From Devosia sp. Root635 (GTDB lineage Bacteria; Pseudomonadota; Alphaproteobacteria; Rhizobiales; Devosiaceae), in contig NZ_LMGZ01000001.1 in assembly GCF_001427605.1 (NCBI RefSeq), positions 62,001 through 126,000 on the forward strand: a DNA stretch of 64,000 nucleotides, in the 5' to 3' direction. The position numbers were made by a program, and so were the translations under genes. The notes under the pieces were generated by a model that was not told where the DNA came from, did no database searches, and saw only the letters and a program-made list of their open reading frames with translations. Each line of letters starts with the position of its first letter. Position 1 is the stretch's first letter. Below are positions 34,017 through 42,404 of this stretch, piece after piece.

Positions 34017-34416
34017 TTCGCTGGGCCAGCTTTTCCCTTATGTCGCGCATGTCCCGCTTCCGCGGCGGCGTGACCACCTTGGTCTCCTCGCTGGCAATCG
34101 TGGTGATCTTGTCGAAATTCTTGATGAGTTCGGTCAATTGCTGTGCTTCCTTGTCGCCTAATGTTTCGCCCACATTATTGGCCAGTTTCGTCACCTGGCT
34201 TTCCAGCAGGGCAAACAGTTTCTCCAGCGTGGCGCCGCGCCGGTTGGTCACCTTGGCTCGCCGCGATATCCAGTGCTGCGTCTTCCAGCGGTGCTCAAAC
34301 GCACTCTTGGTCACGCCAAACCGCTCGCAGATTTGCTTTATCGTTTCGTCGCCCTGTTCGTAGGCACGCCGGATCGCCACCCAGTCAGGGGTGTTTTGAA
34401 GATTTGACGTTGGCAT
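33994..34416 (-). CDS. GTA small terminase-like protein (gp1-like)
   Basis: A 140-residue protein at the head of the cluster. The N-terminal helix-turn-helix DETIKQICERFGVTKSAFEH is followed by WKTQHWISRRAKVTNRRG, and the C-terminal half is a long charged helix (LEKLFALLESQVTKLANNVG and onward). This fits small terminase/gp1. Start ATG 34416; a TTG precedes it directly. It is the first gene of the minus-strand GTA operon. Confidence 0.82.
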   Translation of the reverse strand: MPTSNLQNTPDWVAIRRAYEQGDETIKQICERFGVTKSAFEHRWKTQHWISRRAKVTNRRGATLEKLFALLESQVTKLANNVGETLGDKEAQQLTELIKNFDKITTIASEETKVVTPPRKRDMRDIREKLAQRIDQFNRR

Positions 34417-34722
34417 CAATGGGTCCCGGCATTTCGGCGGGTCAGCGGCTCATCGCCGCCTCACCCACTTTTCCGACCATGCCTGAACTATAGCTGATCA
34501 CCGTGACGCGGGGATAAGATGGATAAGTTCTGCGCACGACCACAGCGCTGGCCCACCCACCAGCCGTCACCCTCGGGCCTGACCCGAGGGCTCTTCACTT
34601 ACGGAGCGTTCGGCAAGTGCACCCCCCCTCGGGTCAAGCCCGAGGGTGACGCGCGGTGTGTGAATGAAGAAGGCCTGCCCCGTTTCCGCGGGACAGGCCT
34701 GACTTCAGCAACAAGCCGAAAA
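34417..34722. other. Gap upstream of GTA cluster, with family D-like palindromes
   Basis: No gene was recognised in these 306 bases. Two GC-rich palindromes lie at 34566-34590 (CCCTCGGGCCTGACCCGAGGG) and 34626-34650 (CCCTCGGGTCAAGCCCGAGGG), inverted relative to each other. A hairpin at 34673-34697 (GGCCTGTCCCG / CGGGGCAGGCC) follows the DUF2147 gene stop and may be its terminator. The GTA promoter should lie in 34417-34560, but I see no convincing -35/-10 pair. Confidence 0.6.
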
Positions 34723-35109
34723 TCAGATCCGCACGAAATCCACCTTGCGGCAGGCGATCAGCTGGCAGCCGGACAGGCTCATCTGGTCGCTATCCACCAG
34801 CGTCACCGAGCCGGACACGGTGTGCCCGTCATATTTCACTGTACCGCGCCACTTGTTTTCGGCGGTGGCCCGGGCGCCCTGCACCACATATTCGTTGAGC
34901 AGCGCCAGGTTTTCCGGGCTCTGGGCATCCTTGCGCAGCCAGGTCAGCTTGGCGCAGAGCGCGGTGCCGTCGCCGCAATAGCTCACGGCATAGCGCGACT
35001 CACCGGTCGTGGTCTGCCAGGTGCCGACTGGCGTCAGGTCCTGGGCGAAAGCAGGGGCCGCGGCACAAAGGGCCAGAACGGCGGCGGCAATGGTCTTTGC
35101 AACAGTCAT
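34723..35109 (-). CDS. Secreted DUF2147 protein
   Basis: A 128-residue exported protein: signal peptide MTVAKTIAAAVLALCAAAPAFAQ, then a lipocalin-like DUF2147 domain (PVGTWQTTTGESRYAVSYCG, ALCAKLTWLRKDAQSPEN, NKWRGTVKYDGHTVSGSVTL) with several cysteines likely paired in the periplasm. Start ATG 35109 is supported by GAGGAG upstream. The family's function is unknown. Monocistronic by context. Confidence 0.88.
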   Translation of the reverse strand: MTVAKTIAAAVLALCAAAPAFAQDLTPVGTWQTTTGESRYAVSYCGDGTALCAKLTWLRKDAQSPENLALLNEYVVQGARATAENKWRGTVKYDGHTVSGSVTLVDSDQMSLSGCQLIACRKVDFVRI

Positions 35110-35241
35110 GATCGTCTCCTCGACGGCACGCCGAAGGCCGGCCCGCAAGGGCGCCACGGCGTGAATGGGTTTGGTTGACCGTGCAATTGCCATTGCCGCA
35201 CTGAACCTGCCGCGAACCGGGCGTTCAGTTCGGGTTCATGC

Positions 35242-36498
35242 TCACCCAAACTTCCGCCCCGCATCCATCGCCAGGCCCAGCCCCACACTCCCCAGCACAT
35301 CCGTTCGCACCAGTTCCGCCGCCGGAAACAGCGCCCGCAGCCGGTTGGCAATAACAGGCACCTGGGTCGAGCCCCCCGTCAGGATCAGGCTGTCGATGGC
35401 CCCTGCCACCACCCCTGCCCGCCGCAGCGCCTCGGCAATCGTGTCCTCGATCCGCCGAACCGAGGCCTGCAGCGCCCGGGTCAGGTCGTCGATAGCAATG
35501 GAGGTCTCGATCCAGCCGTCGCGCACCGGAAAGGTGAAATCCGTGGCCTCGGCATCCGACAGCGCGATCTTGGCTGCTTCCACCGCCCCCACCAGCCGAT
35601 GTCCCAACCGGTCCTCGATCAGTTCCACCATCATCCCCACCCGCTCGGGCGTCTGCGCCTCGCGCTGCGTGCCGCGCAGGTCGCGCAGGGTCTTGGCCGT
35701 ATAGAGCCGGTTGATGCGATGCCAGGTGGAGAGGTCATGATAGGGCGCCACCGGCAAATGCCGCTTGCCATCCAGCGTCATGCTGCCCAGCCCCAGTTCC
35801 GGCATCACCTTGCCCATCGACAGCAGCCGGTCGAAATCGGTGCCGCCGACATGGACGCCCGCCGTCGACAGGATATCGCCGGCCCGGTCCACCGCGCGCG
35901 CCCGTTCCGGGGAAACCCGCACCACCGAAAAGTCCGAAGTGCCGCCGCCCAGGTCGACGATCAGCGCCAGCCGCTCGCGCGTCACCTGCCGCTCATAGTC
36001 CAGCGCCGCCGCGATCGGCTCGAACTGGAAATCGACATGGCGAAACCCCTGCGCCCGCACCGCGCCCTCAAGCTGCCCCTGCGCCGCCGCATCGGCTTGC
36101 CGGTCATCATCGACGAAATGCACCGGCCGGCCGCAGACCACGGTATCGACCGCGCCACCCAGCTCCGCCTCGGCCCGCCGCTTTAACTCGGCGATGAAGA
36201 TGCCGAGAATGTCGATGAATCCATAGCTCTTCGCCTTGACCCGCGTCGTGTCCCCGATCAGCGCCGTGCCCAGCACGCTTTTGAGCGAGCGCATCAGCCG
36301 CCCCTCGGCGCCGCTGACATATTCGGCCACCGCCTGCCGGCCGAAATGCACGCTGTCATCCTCGAAGCCGAAAAAGATCACGCTGGGAATGGTTTCGCGC
36401 CCATCCTCCAGCTTGAGCAATTGCGGCACCCCGCCGGAATCGCGGCGCGCAATGGTCGAATTGGACGTGCCGAAGTCGAGGCCGCAAACAAGGGTCAT
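35242..36498 (-). CDS. Hsp70-family chaperone, YegD-like
   Basis: A 418-residue actin-like ATPase. MTLVCGLDFGTSNSTIA is the phosphate-1 motif, IVDLGGGTSDFSVVRV phosphate-2, and LILTGGSTQVPVIANRLRALF the adenosine motif. A substrate-binding domain of DnaK type is absent, as in YegD, where the ATPase domain stands nearly alone. Cytoplasmic. Clients unknown. Start ATG 36498. Confidence 0.93.
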   Translation of the reverse strand: MTLVCGLDFGTSNSTIARRDSGGVPQLLKLEDGRETIPSVIFFGFEDDSVHFGRQAVAEYVSGAEGRLMRSLKSVLGTALIGDTTRVKAKSYGFIDILGIFIAELKRRAEAELGGAVDTVVCGRPVHFVDDDRQADAAAQGQLEGAVRAQGFRHVDFQFEPIAAALDYERQVTRERLALIVDLGGGTSDFSVVRVSPERARAVDRAGDILSTAGVHVGGTDFDRLLSMGKVMPELGLGSMTLDGKRHLPVAPYHDLSTWHRINRLYTAKTLRDLRGTQREAQTPERVGMMVELIEDRLGHRLVGAVEAAKIALSDAEATDFTFPVRDGWIETSIAIDDLTRALQASVRRIEDTIAEALRRAGVVAGAIDSLILTGGSTQVPVIANRLRALFPAAELVRTDVLGSVGLGLAMDAGRKFG

Positions 36499-36629
36499 GG
36501 CATGCCATCCATTTTGGGGTCGCGCCCAGGGCGCGCGAGGGACGGCTTATTAAGGGTTCAGGTCTTGGCTGGCAACCTCTGTGATCCCCACCACCGCAGG
36601 GCTATCGGGCCGCAAATTCTTCAGTCGTC

Positions 36630-36712
36630 TCCCTCTCCCTTGCGGGGAGGGATCAAGGGTGGGGGATGTTTAGCCCCGATATCCGGGCTCCCAACACCCC
36701 TCCCACCATCGG
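36630..36712. repeat. Palindromic repeat, short variant of family C
   Basis: CCTCTCCCTTGCGGGGAGGG with GGGTGGGGGATG at the left and CCAACACCCCTCCCACC at the right. It resembles shortened 16633-16744. It lies between the Hsp70 start and the GGDEF-like gene stop, together with an inner palindrome AGCCCCGATATCCGGGCT. Confidence 0.65.
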
Positions 36713-36724
36713 GTCATGAGAAAA

Positions 36725-37378
36725 TCAGGCAGCCCGGCGCCGACGCTCCTGCGCCGGCCGCAGATCCACGCCCTGCATCTGGCCCATGCCCCTGCGCTGG
36801 GCCTTCTTCAGCGCCTCGGCGGCAGCCTCGAAGAATTTCCGTTCATAGCCGCCGCGCGGATTGGTCACCGCCAGGCCCATGCTCAGCGTCACCATGCCGG
36901 CATGGCTTTCCTTGTGCGGCATGGCCAGTCGGCGCATGGCGTCGGCAATCTTGCCGGCGGTGGCGCGCGCCATCAGCGCCGGCATGTCGGGCAGCACGAT
37001 GACGAAACTGGCGGCGCCCAGCCGCAGGCAGCTATCGCCCGCGCGCGGCAGCGCCTCGGTGATCGCCTGCGTCACCGACAGCAGGCAGCGATCGGCCTCG
37101 CCGCGGCCATAGGCGGTAAAATAGTCGGCGAAGCGGTCGATTTCGATGACCAGCAGGCTCAGCGAGACATGCCGGGCCGCCGCATGGTTCCAGCCCTGCA
37201 CCAATTCATCCTCGATCCGGATGCCCAGCTTGGGCTTCATGCCGATGGAGCGGGCGATGGCGGCCTGGCCATAGGCCGGCACCCGCTCCTGCCGCGCCGG
37301 TCGCAACGCGCCCAAAGCCGCCCGGACACGGGTCCAGAACGGCTCGCTCTGATCTTTGGCAATCGCGGTGTCGGTCAT
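36725..37378 (-). CDS. Degenerate GGDEF-domain protein
   Basis: A 217-residue soluble protein with one GGDEF-like domain: VSLSLLVIEIDRFADYFTAY and GRGEADRCLLSVTQAITEAL match the substrate-binding part. The signature GGDEF loop reads LGAASF, so diguanylate cyclase activity is not expected. MVTLSMGLAVTNP and EAAAEALKKAQRRGMGQMQG complete the fold. No sensory or membrane region. It may bind GTP or c-di-GMP or act by protein contact. Start ATG 37378. Confidence 0.85.
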   Translation of the reverse strand: MTDTAIAKDQSEPFWTRVRAALGALRPARQERVPAYGQAAIARSIGMKPKLGIRIEDELVQGWNHAAARHVSLSLLVIEIDRFADYFTAYGRGEADRCLLSVTQAITEALPRAGDSCLRLGAASFVIVLPDMPALMARATAGKIADAMRRLAMPHKESHAGMVTLSMGLAVTNPRGGYERKFFEAAAEALKKAQRRGMGQMQGVDLRPAQERRRRAA

Positions 37379-37492
37379 GATCGTCGCCCATCCTAGGCTC
37401 GCATTGTGCGGGATCAGGCCACAACATGGTTAACGACGTGTAAATACGTAGGAACCGTGCGGCGGGCAGGACTGTCGCTCCTCACCCGGATT

Positions 37493-37606
37493 CCAGGCCA
37501 CAGCCTGGTTTTATTCCATATATTTCCAGGCTATAACCTGGTTTTAATACATACAATAGCAGGCTACAGCCTGGTATTTCGCATAAAAAACCAGGCCGCA
37601 GCCTGG
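37493..37606. promoter_or_regulatory. Phased array of four palindromic operator-like sites
   Basis: Four 16-base palindromes, consensus CCAGGC-NNNN-GCCTGG, start at 37493 (centre CACA), 37526 (TATA, right arm ACCTGG), 37559 (TACA, left arm GCAGGC) and 37591 (CGCA). Spacing is 33, 33 and 32 bases, about three helical turns, so all face the same side of DNA. The spacers are AT-rich and unlike the arms. The last site ends one base before GTG 37606 and 15 bases before the regulator ATG 37621, so occupancy would block the promoter or ribosome site. The downstream HTH protein is the obvious candidate binder. Confidence 0.8.
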
Positions 37607-37620
37607 TGAAAGGTCTGAAC

Positions 37621-38085
37621 ATGGCATGGAACCGTAAGTTGCAGCAGGCGCGCCAGAGCCTCGACCAGAAGCTGCGGGCGTTCCAACCCGCCGGCCAGCA
37701 TCCTCCTCCGGCAAAGGGCTGGATTCGGGCCCTTCGGAATGCGCTGGGCCTGTCTGCCGCACAACTTGGCGACAAGCTGGGTGTGCGGCCGCAATCCATC
37801 GACGATCTGGAAAGGAGCGAAGCCGCCGGCACGATCAGCCTCGATGCCATTGCCCGCGTGGGCCAGGCCATGGACTGCACCCTGGTCTACGCGCTTGTTC
37901 CGAACACGTCGCTGGAAACCATCGTGCAACGGCGCGCCGAGGCCCTTGCCATGGCAGCCATAGCCGGGGTCGCCCATACCATGGCACTGGAGGATCAACA
38001 GGTTCCCAGCCCCCTCGGGCAGCAGGTCAAGGATTATATCGAGGACCATATCTCCGAGCGCGATCTGTGGCGCGACAATGGCTGA
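37621..38085 (+). CDS. Mobile mystery protein A (HTH regulator)
   Basis: A 154-residue protein of the mobile mystery protein A family. A xre-type helix-turn-helix lies at about 35-72 (ALRNALGLSAAQLGDKLGVR followed by PQSIDDLERSEAAG). The rest is helical (CTLVYALVPNTSLETIVQRR). Start ATG 37621 is supported by AAAGG seven bases upstream; a GTG at 37606 lies in the last operator. It overlaps the Fic gene by eight bases. Probably the autoregulator of the module and a possible antagonist of the Fic partner. Confidence 0.9.
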   Translation: MAWNRKLQQARQSLDQKLRAFQPAGQHPPPAKGWIRALRNALGLSAAQLGDKLGVRPQSIDDLERSEAAGTISLDAIARVGQAMDCTLVYALVPNTSLETIVQRRAEALAMAAIAGVAHTMALEDQQVPSPLGQQVKDYIEDHISERDLWRDNG

Positions 38086-38662
38086 CATCTTTGCCGGTCC
38101 GGAAGGCTCGACGCCTCTCCACCCGCAGGATCAGCGCGGCCTCCGCCAATCGTGGATCACCACCCGTGACGACCTCAATGCGGCCGAGCAAGCCAATATC
38201 CTTGCCGGCCGCGCCTGGGCGATGCGCAGCCGGGTCGCGCTGACTTCGGAGGATTACCTGCGCCGGCTGCACCGGCAGATGTTCGGTGATGTCTGGTCCT
38301 GGGCCGGGCAGTTGCGGCAGATCGAAACCAATATCGGGGCTCTGCCGCACGAAATCCCCACCCGGCTGCGCCAGTTTCTCGGCGACGTGGATTACTGGAT
38401 CGCCAACCAGACCTGGCCGCCCGACGAACTCGCCGCCCGCCTTCACCACGGACTGGTGTTGATCCATCCCTTCACCAATGGCAACGGCCGCCACACCCGG
38501 CTCACTGCCGACCTTATGTGCCGTCAACTTGGCCTTGCGCCCTTCACCTGGGGCCGCCACAGCCTCGATTCCGTCGGCGAGACCCGCCAGGCCTATCTGG
38601 CCGCCTTGCGCGCGGCCGATAATCACGACTTTGCCCCGCTCCTCGCCTTCGTGCGGTCCTAA
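38078..38662 (+). CDS. Mobile mystery protein B (Fic-domain protein)
   Basis: A 194-residue Fic protein with the complete active-site motif HPFTNGNGR at 130-138, so transfer of AMP (or another nucleotide part) onto a target hydroxyl is expected. N-terminal helices include [21 protein letters not shown] see no obvious inhibitory (S/T)xxxE(G/N) helix in the protein; control may come from partner A. The pair is found on mobile and genomic-island DNA. Its stop overlaps the convergent YcgN-like gene by four bases. Confidence 0.92.
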   Translation: MADIFAGPEGSTPLHPQDQRGLRQSWITTRDDLNAAEQANILAGRAWAMRSRVALTSEDYLRRLHRQMFGDVWSWAGQLRQIETNIGALPHEIPTRLRQFLGDVDYWIANQTWPPDELAARLHHGLVLIHPFTNGNGRHTRLTADLMCRQLGLAPFTWGRHSLDSVGETRQAYLAALRAADNHDFAPLLAFVRS

Positions 38663-39114
38663 AGCGCTTCCGGCGGTTCCCATTCCGGCCAGTCCACTGC
38701 GTGGTCTTCCCATTCGTCGGGTGCGATGTCCTGTTCGGCGAAGGTGCGGCCCCGCGCCGAGACGCCGACATCGACCACGGTCTGCGGATCGCCCGAGACC
38801 AGCGGGTGCCACCAGGCCAGCCCCTTGCCCTCGGCAATGCGGCGATAGGCGCAGGTGGTGGGGATCCACTTGATTTCGGTGACGTTCTGCGGTGTCAGCT
38901 TGATGCAGTCGGGCACCTTGGCCTGCCGGCCCGGATAGTCGGTGCAGCCACAGGTATCGCCATCGAGCAGCTGGCAGCGCACGTCCGAGGTGATGAGGAT
39001 ACCGCTATCCTCATCCTCGAGTTTTATCAGGCAGCAGCGGCCGCAGCCGTCGCAGAGCGCTTCCCACTCCGCCTCGGTCATTTCGTCCAGCGTTTTTTCG
39101 TCCCAGAAGGCCAT
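38659..39114 (-). CDS. YcgN-family cysteine-cluster protein
   Basis: A 151-residue protein of the YkgJ/YcgN zinc- or iron-binding family. Cysteines: [65 protein letters not shown]. The cluster pattern is complete. Function unknown. Start ATG 39114 (MAFWDEKTL). Convergent with the Fic gene. Confidence 0.92.
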   Translation of the reverse strand: MAFWDEKTLDEMTEAEWEALCDGCGRCCLIKLEDEDSGILITSDVRCQLLDGDTCGCTDYPGRQAKVPDCIKLTPQNVTEIKWIPTTCAYRRIAEGKGLAWWHPLVSGDPQTVVDVGVSARGRTFAEQDIAPDEWEDHAVDWPEWEPPEAL

Positions 39115-39250
39115 TTTAACTCGCGGGCTGGTAAGCCTGTTGCCGGTTTGCCCTTGTCGGGCGCGCAGCGCAATCATATTCCAGCGATCATGTTGCGTTG
39201 ATCACCGCCTGCGCGGACAACAGTCCGTGAGACCAAGCCCGGGGATAGTG

Positions 39251-41404
39251 GTGCAGGATCCGTTCTATACCAAGGAAAAGCGCAAGAAATCGGGCGGCAT
39301 GCTGGCCGCCGATGCGTGGCTGGATTCCTCGCTCTACGAGTTCTGGCAGGCGCTGGGCCGCGGCTATACCCGCTTCCAGGATTTCATGAGCATCTTCCAC
39401 GTCGCCGGCATCAAGCGGCTGTTCGTGGAACTGGTCAGCGACGGTCTCTCCTTCTTCGCCATCGGCTGCGTGCTGATGACCGCGCTGGCCCTCCCCGCCT
39501 TCGACGCCACCGCCTCGGGCGAATTCAACAAGGCCGAGGACTATTCGGTCGTCTTCCTTGATCGTTTCGGCACCGAGATCGGCCGTCGCGGCATCCGTTC
39601 CGACGATTCCGTCGCGCTCGATGACATGCCCGACTATCTGCTCAAAGCCACCCTCGCCACCGAGGATCGCCGCTTCTACGACCATTTCGGCATCGACGTC
39701 GTCGGCACCCTGCGCGCGCTGATGAGCAACGCGCAGGGCGACAATTCCACCCAGGGCGGCTCGTCGATCACCCAGCAGCTCGCCAAGAACCTGTTTCTCA
39801 GCTCCGAGCGCACGCTCGAGCGCAAGATCATCGAGGCTTTCCTCGCCGTCTGGCTGGAATGGCACTATTCCAAGGATCAGATCCTCAAGCTCTATTTCGA
39901 CCGCGCCTATATGGGCGGCGGCAATTTCGGCGTCGTGGCCGCCGCCGACTACTATTTCGGCAAGAAGGTGCAGGACATCAACCTGGCCGAGGCCGCCATG
40001 CTGTCGGGCCTGTTCAAGGCCCCCACCCGCTATGCGCCGCATGTCGACCTGGCCGCCGCGCGCGGCCGCGCCAATCTGGTGCTGTCCAACATGGTGGCCG
40101 CCGGCTTCCTCACCGAGGGCCAGGTTACCGCGGCCCGGCGCCACCCGGCCACGCCGATCAGCCGCGCCGACGATGCCAATTCCCCCAATTACTTCCTCGA
40201 CTGGGCCTTCGAGCAGTCCAAGACCCTGATCGAGACCCACAACCACGCTTCCAACAATTTCATCGTTCGCACCACCATCGACACCACGTTGCAGAAATAT
40301 GCCGAGGAGGCAGTGGTTTCGACCATCCTCGAACAGGGCGAGCGATATGATGTCAGCCAGGCGGCCATGGTGGTCACCGATACCCAGGGCGCCATCCGCG
40401 CCATGGTGGGCGGCACCGACTATGCCAAGAGCCAGTTCAACCGCGCCATCGTCTCGACCCGCCAGCCGGGCTCGGCCTACAAGATTTTCGTCTATTCGGA
40501 AGCCTTCGAGCAGCTAGGCCTCACCCCAGCCGATCTCATCACCGACCGGCCCGTCTGCATCGGCGATTGGTGCCCGGTCAATTACGGCCGCAGCTACAAG
40601 GGCACGGTAACGCTGGCCAGCGCCTTCGCCCAGTCGCTCAACACCGTGCCCGTCACCCTCTCGATCAAGACCGGCCGCGAGCCGATTGCCGCGCTCAGTC
40701 ATCGCATGGGCCTGCAGGCGGACTATCCGGTCACCCGCTCGCTGGCGCTCGGCGTCGCATCAGTCTCGGTGCTGGACATGACCTCGTCCTACGCCGTGCT
40801 GGCCAATCACGGCTACAAGACACCGGGCTTCGGCATCACCCGCATGACCACGCTCAATGGCGAGCTGGTCTACGAGGCCGATCCCGATGCCCCGCGCGAG
40901 CGCGTCCTCAGCGACACCACGGTTGCCAATATGAATTCCATGCTGCGCGGCGTCGTCACCGGCGGCACCGGCACCCGTGCCCGTATCGAGGGCGTGCCCG
41001 TACTCGGCAAGTCGGGCACCACCTCATCTTATCGCGACGCCTGGTTCTGTGGCTTTACCGGCAATTACGTCGCCGCCGTGTGGATGGGCAATGACGATTA
41101 CCACGCCACCAACAATCTCACCGGGGGAAGCCTGCCGGCCGTCGCCTGGCAGAAATTCATGGCCTATGCCCACACCAATATCGAAATCCTGCCGGTTTTC
41201 GGCGTCGATTTCGTGCCCGAACCGACCGTGGTCGCCGAAGCCGATCCCGCGCTCGAAGACGAGATCATCGAACGCCCGCCCAGCCTCACCCCCGCCGCCG
41301 CACGCAAACTCGTCGACCTGGCCGGCCGCTTCGCAGCGACACTGGAAACCGCGGCGCCAGCGGCCCATCAGGCGAGCGTGCCGGGAAATACGCAGGGGCT
41401 GTAG
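39251..41404 (+). CDS. Class A penicillin-binding protein, PBP1A type
   Basis: A 717-residue bifunctional peptidoglycan synthase. A membrane anchor lies near 67-88. The transglycosylase (GT51) domain has catalytic Glu138 in ATEDRRFYDHFGID and QGGSSITQQLAKNLFLSSER. The transpeptidase has Ser408-Lys411 (PGSAYK), SLNTVP and Lys587-Ser-Gly-Thr. I chose GTG 39251 so that the protein begins MQDPFYTKEK, as in related proteins; GTG 39248 is adjacent. It makes and crosslinks glycan strands in the periplasm. Confidence 0.95.
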   Translation: MQDPFYTKEKRKKSGGMLAADAWLDSSLYEFWQALGRGYTRFQDFMSIFHVAGIKRLFVELVSDGLSFFAIGCVLMTALALPAFDATASGEFNKAEDYSVVFLDRFGTEIGRRGIRSDDSVALDDMPDYLLKATLATEDRRFYDHFGIDVVGTLRALMSNAQGDNSTQGGSSITQQLAKNLFLSSERTLERKIIEAFLAVWLEWHYSKDQILKLYFDRAYMGGGNFGVVAAADYYFGKKVQDINLAEAAMLSGLFKAPTRYAPHVDLAAARGRANLVLSNMVAAGFLTEGQVTAARRHPATPISRADDANSPNYFLDWAFEQSKTLIETHNHASNNFIVRTTIDTTLQKYAEEAVVSTILEQGERYDVSQAAMVVTDTQGAIRAMVGGTDYAKSQFNRAIVSTRQPGSAYKIFVYSEAFEQLGLTPADLITDRPVCIGDWCPVNYGRSYKGTVTLASAFAQSLNTVPVTLSIKTGREPIAALSHRMGLQADYPVTRSLALGVASVSVLDMTSSYAVLANHGYKTPGFGITRMTTLNGELVYEADPDAPRERVLSDTTVANMNSMLRGVVTGGTGTRARIEGVPVLGKSGTTSSYRDAWFCGFTGNYVAAVWMGNDDYHATNNLTGGSLPAVAWQKFMAYAHTNIEILPVFGVDFVPEPTVVAEADPALEDEIIERPPSLTPAAARKLVDLAGRFAATLETAAPAAHQASVPGNTQGL

Positions 41405-41442
41405 CCATTGACGACGATGTAGTCCCAAGCTACATTTCGGTC

Positions 41443-41691
41443 GTGAAGCCGATCACCTACAAGCCTGCTGCCACTAAGGCCCTTCGCAAGATGCCCGCGA
41501 ACACGGCTCACAGGATCATTGGCAAGATTGAAGCCTATGCAGCCGATCCGGCTTCGCAGCAAAACAATGTCAAGGCGCTTAAAGGCACCCAAGCAATCAG
41601 GCTGCGCGTCGGGGACTGGCGTGTCATCATGCATGACGGCACTGTGCTCGACATTATTGATATCGGTTCGCGTGGCGGCATTTATGACTGA
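41443..41691 (+). CDS. RelE/ParE-type toxin
   Basis: An 82-residue toxin-like protein: ITYKPAATKALRKMPANTAH, RIIGKIEAYAADPASQQNNV followed by KALKGTQAIRLRVGDWRVIM, and DIIDIGSRGGIYD. This is the RelE fold with the basic helices and the RLRVGDWRVIM strand. GTG start at 41443 with a weak ribosome site. The stop overlaps ATG 41691, but I put the antitoxin start at 41703. Toxin-first order fits HigBA-like modules. Confidence 0.85.
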   Translation: MKPITYKPAATKALRKMPANTAHRIIGKIEAYAADPASQQNNVKALKGTQAIRLRVGDWRVIMHDGTVLDIIDIGSRGGIYD

Positions 41692-41702
41692 TGGAGACCA
41701 CC

Positions 41703-42032
41703 ATGAATGAAATGATCACCATCCCTCGAGCGGAATATGACCGGCTGCGTGAAGCCGCCGAAGACCTCGCCGATCTCCAGATTTATGAGCGGGCCATCGC
41801 CGCTAAAGAAGAATCCATCCCCTCCGAATTTGTCAACCGCATGATCGACGGCGAAAGCCCCGTCCGGGTCTTCCGCGACTTTCGTGGCATGACCCAGATG
41901 GCCTTGGCCAAGGCGTCGGGTGTCAACCGCGTACAGATCGCCGATATCGAGGCCGGTCGCGGCAAGGGCTCCGTCGAAACCCTGCGCAAGCTGGCCGAGG
42001 CCCTGCGGGTCACTATCGACGATCTGGTTTGA
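41703..42032 (+). CDS. HTH antitoxin of RelE-type module
   Basis: A 109-residue xre-type regulator. The N-terminal half is a helical toxin-binding-like part (PRAEYDRLREAAEDLADLQI), and the C-terminal half holds the helix-turn-helix (FRGMTQMALAKASGVNRVQI followed by ADIEAGRGKGSVETLRKLAE). Start ATG 41703 has GGAG six bases upstream. ATG 41691 would overlap the toxin stop but would put that site inside the gene. Expected to neutralise the upstream toxin and repress the pair. Confidence 0.85.
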   Translation: MNEMITIPRAEYDRLREAAEDLADLQIYERAIAAKEESIPSEFVNRMIDGESPVRVFRDFRGMTQMALAKASGVNRVQIADIEAGRGKGSVETLRKLAEALRVTIDDLV

Positions 42033-42404
42033 TCCGCCTCGCGGCCAGGACTATCGCCGGGATGCATCCGGTTTCGGCGATTGAGGTAAGAGTGCCGTCA
42101 GGTTTAGCAAGTCGCTTTGGGGATTAAGCGTCCCCATTCCCATGCCGATATAGGGAGCCACTATCGCAGCCAAACGGTTCCTGACGACAAAGAGTTCAAT
42201 AACCCGGCCGTCAGCTTCACTTGCTCGGTCTTTGCTGGAGACACTATCACTCCGGATCGACATCACATTCATCTCATGGGCAAGGCGTCGGCCGCAAGCC
42301 ACTTCGCCCTTCCGCCTCCCCGCCCCCCTTGCTACAACCGGTCCAGTCCTTTCGCGCAGGTTCCTTCGCCCATGCCGATTCCAGCATTTCCGAGCCGCTG
42401 AACC
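42033..42404. other. 372-base gap, nothing firm recognised
   Basis: A stretch between the antitoxin gene and the DUF1214 gene. A minus-strand frame of about 70 codons ending at 42051 exists, but codon use and ribosome site do not support it. No palindromic repeat of the families seen elsewhere, no tRNA and no clear promoter. It may be remnant sequence from insertion of the toxin-antitoxin module. Confidence 0.5.

Noticed and set aside
18385-34416. Ordinary prophage
   Set aside because: No integrase, attachment site, repressor or replication gene. Gene order and small tape measure match a GTA.
37493-37606. CRISPR-like array of repeats
   Set aside because: The repeats are short palindromes with 16-17 base spacers, no cas genes are present, and the location fits an operator array.
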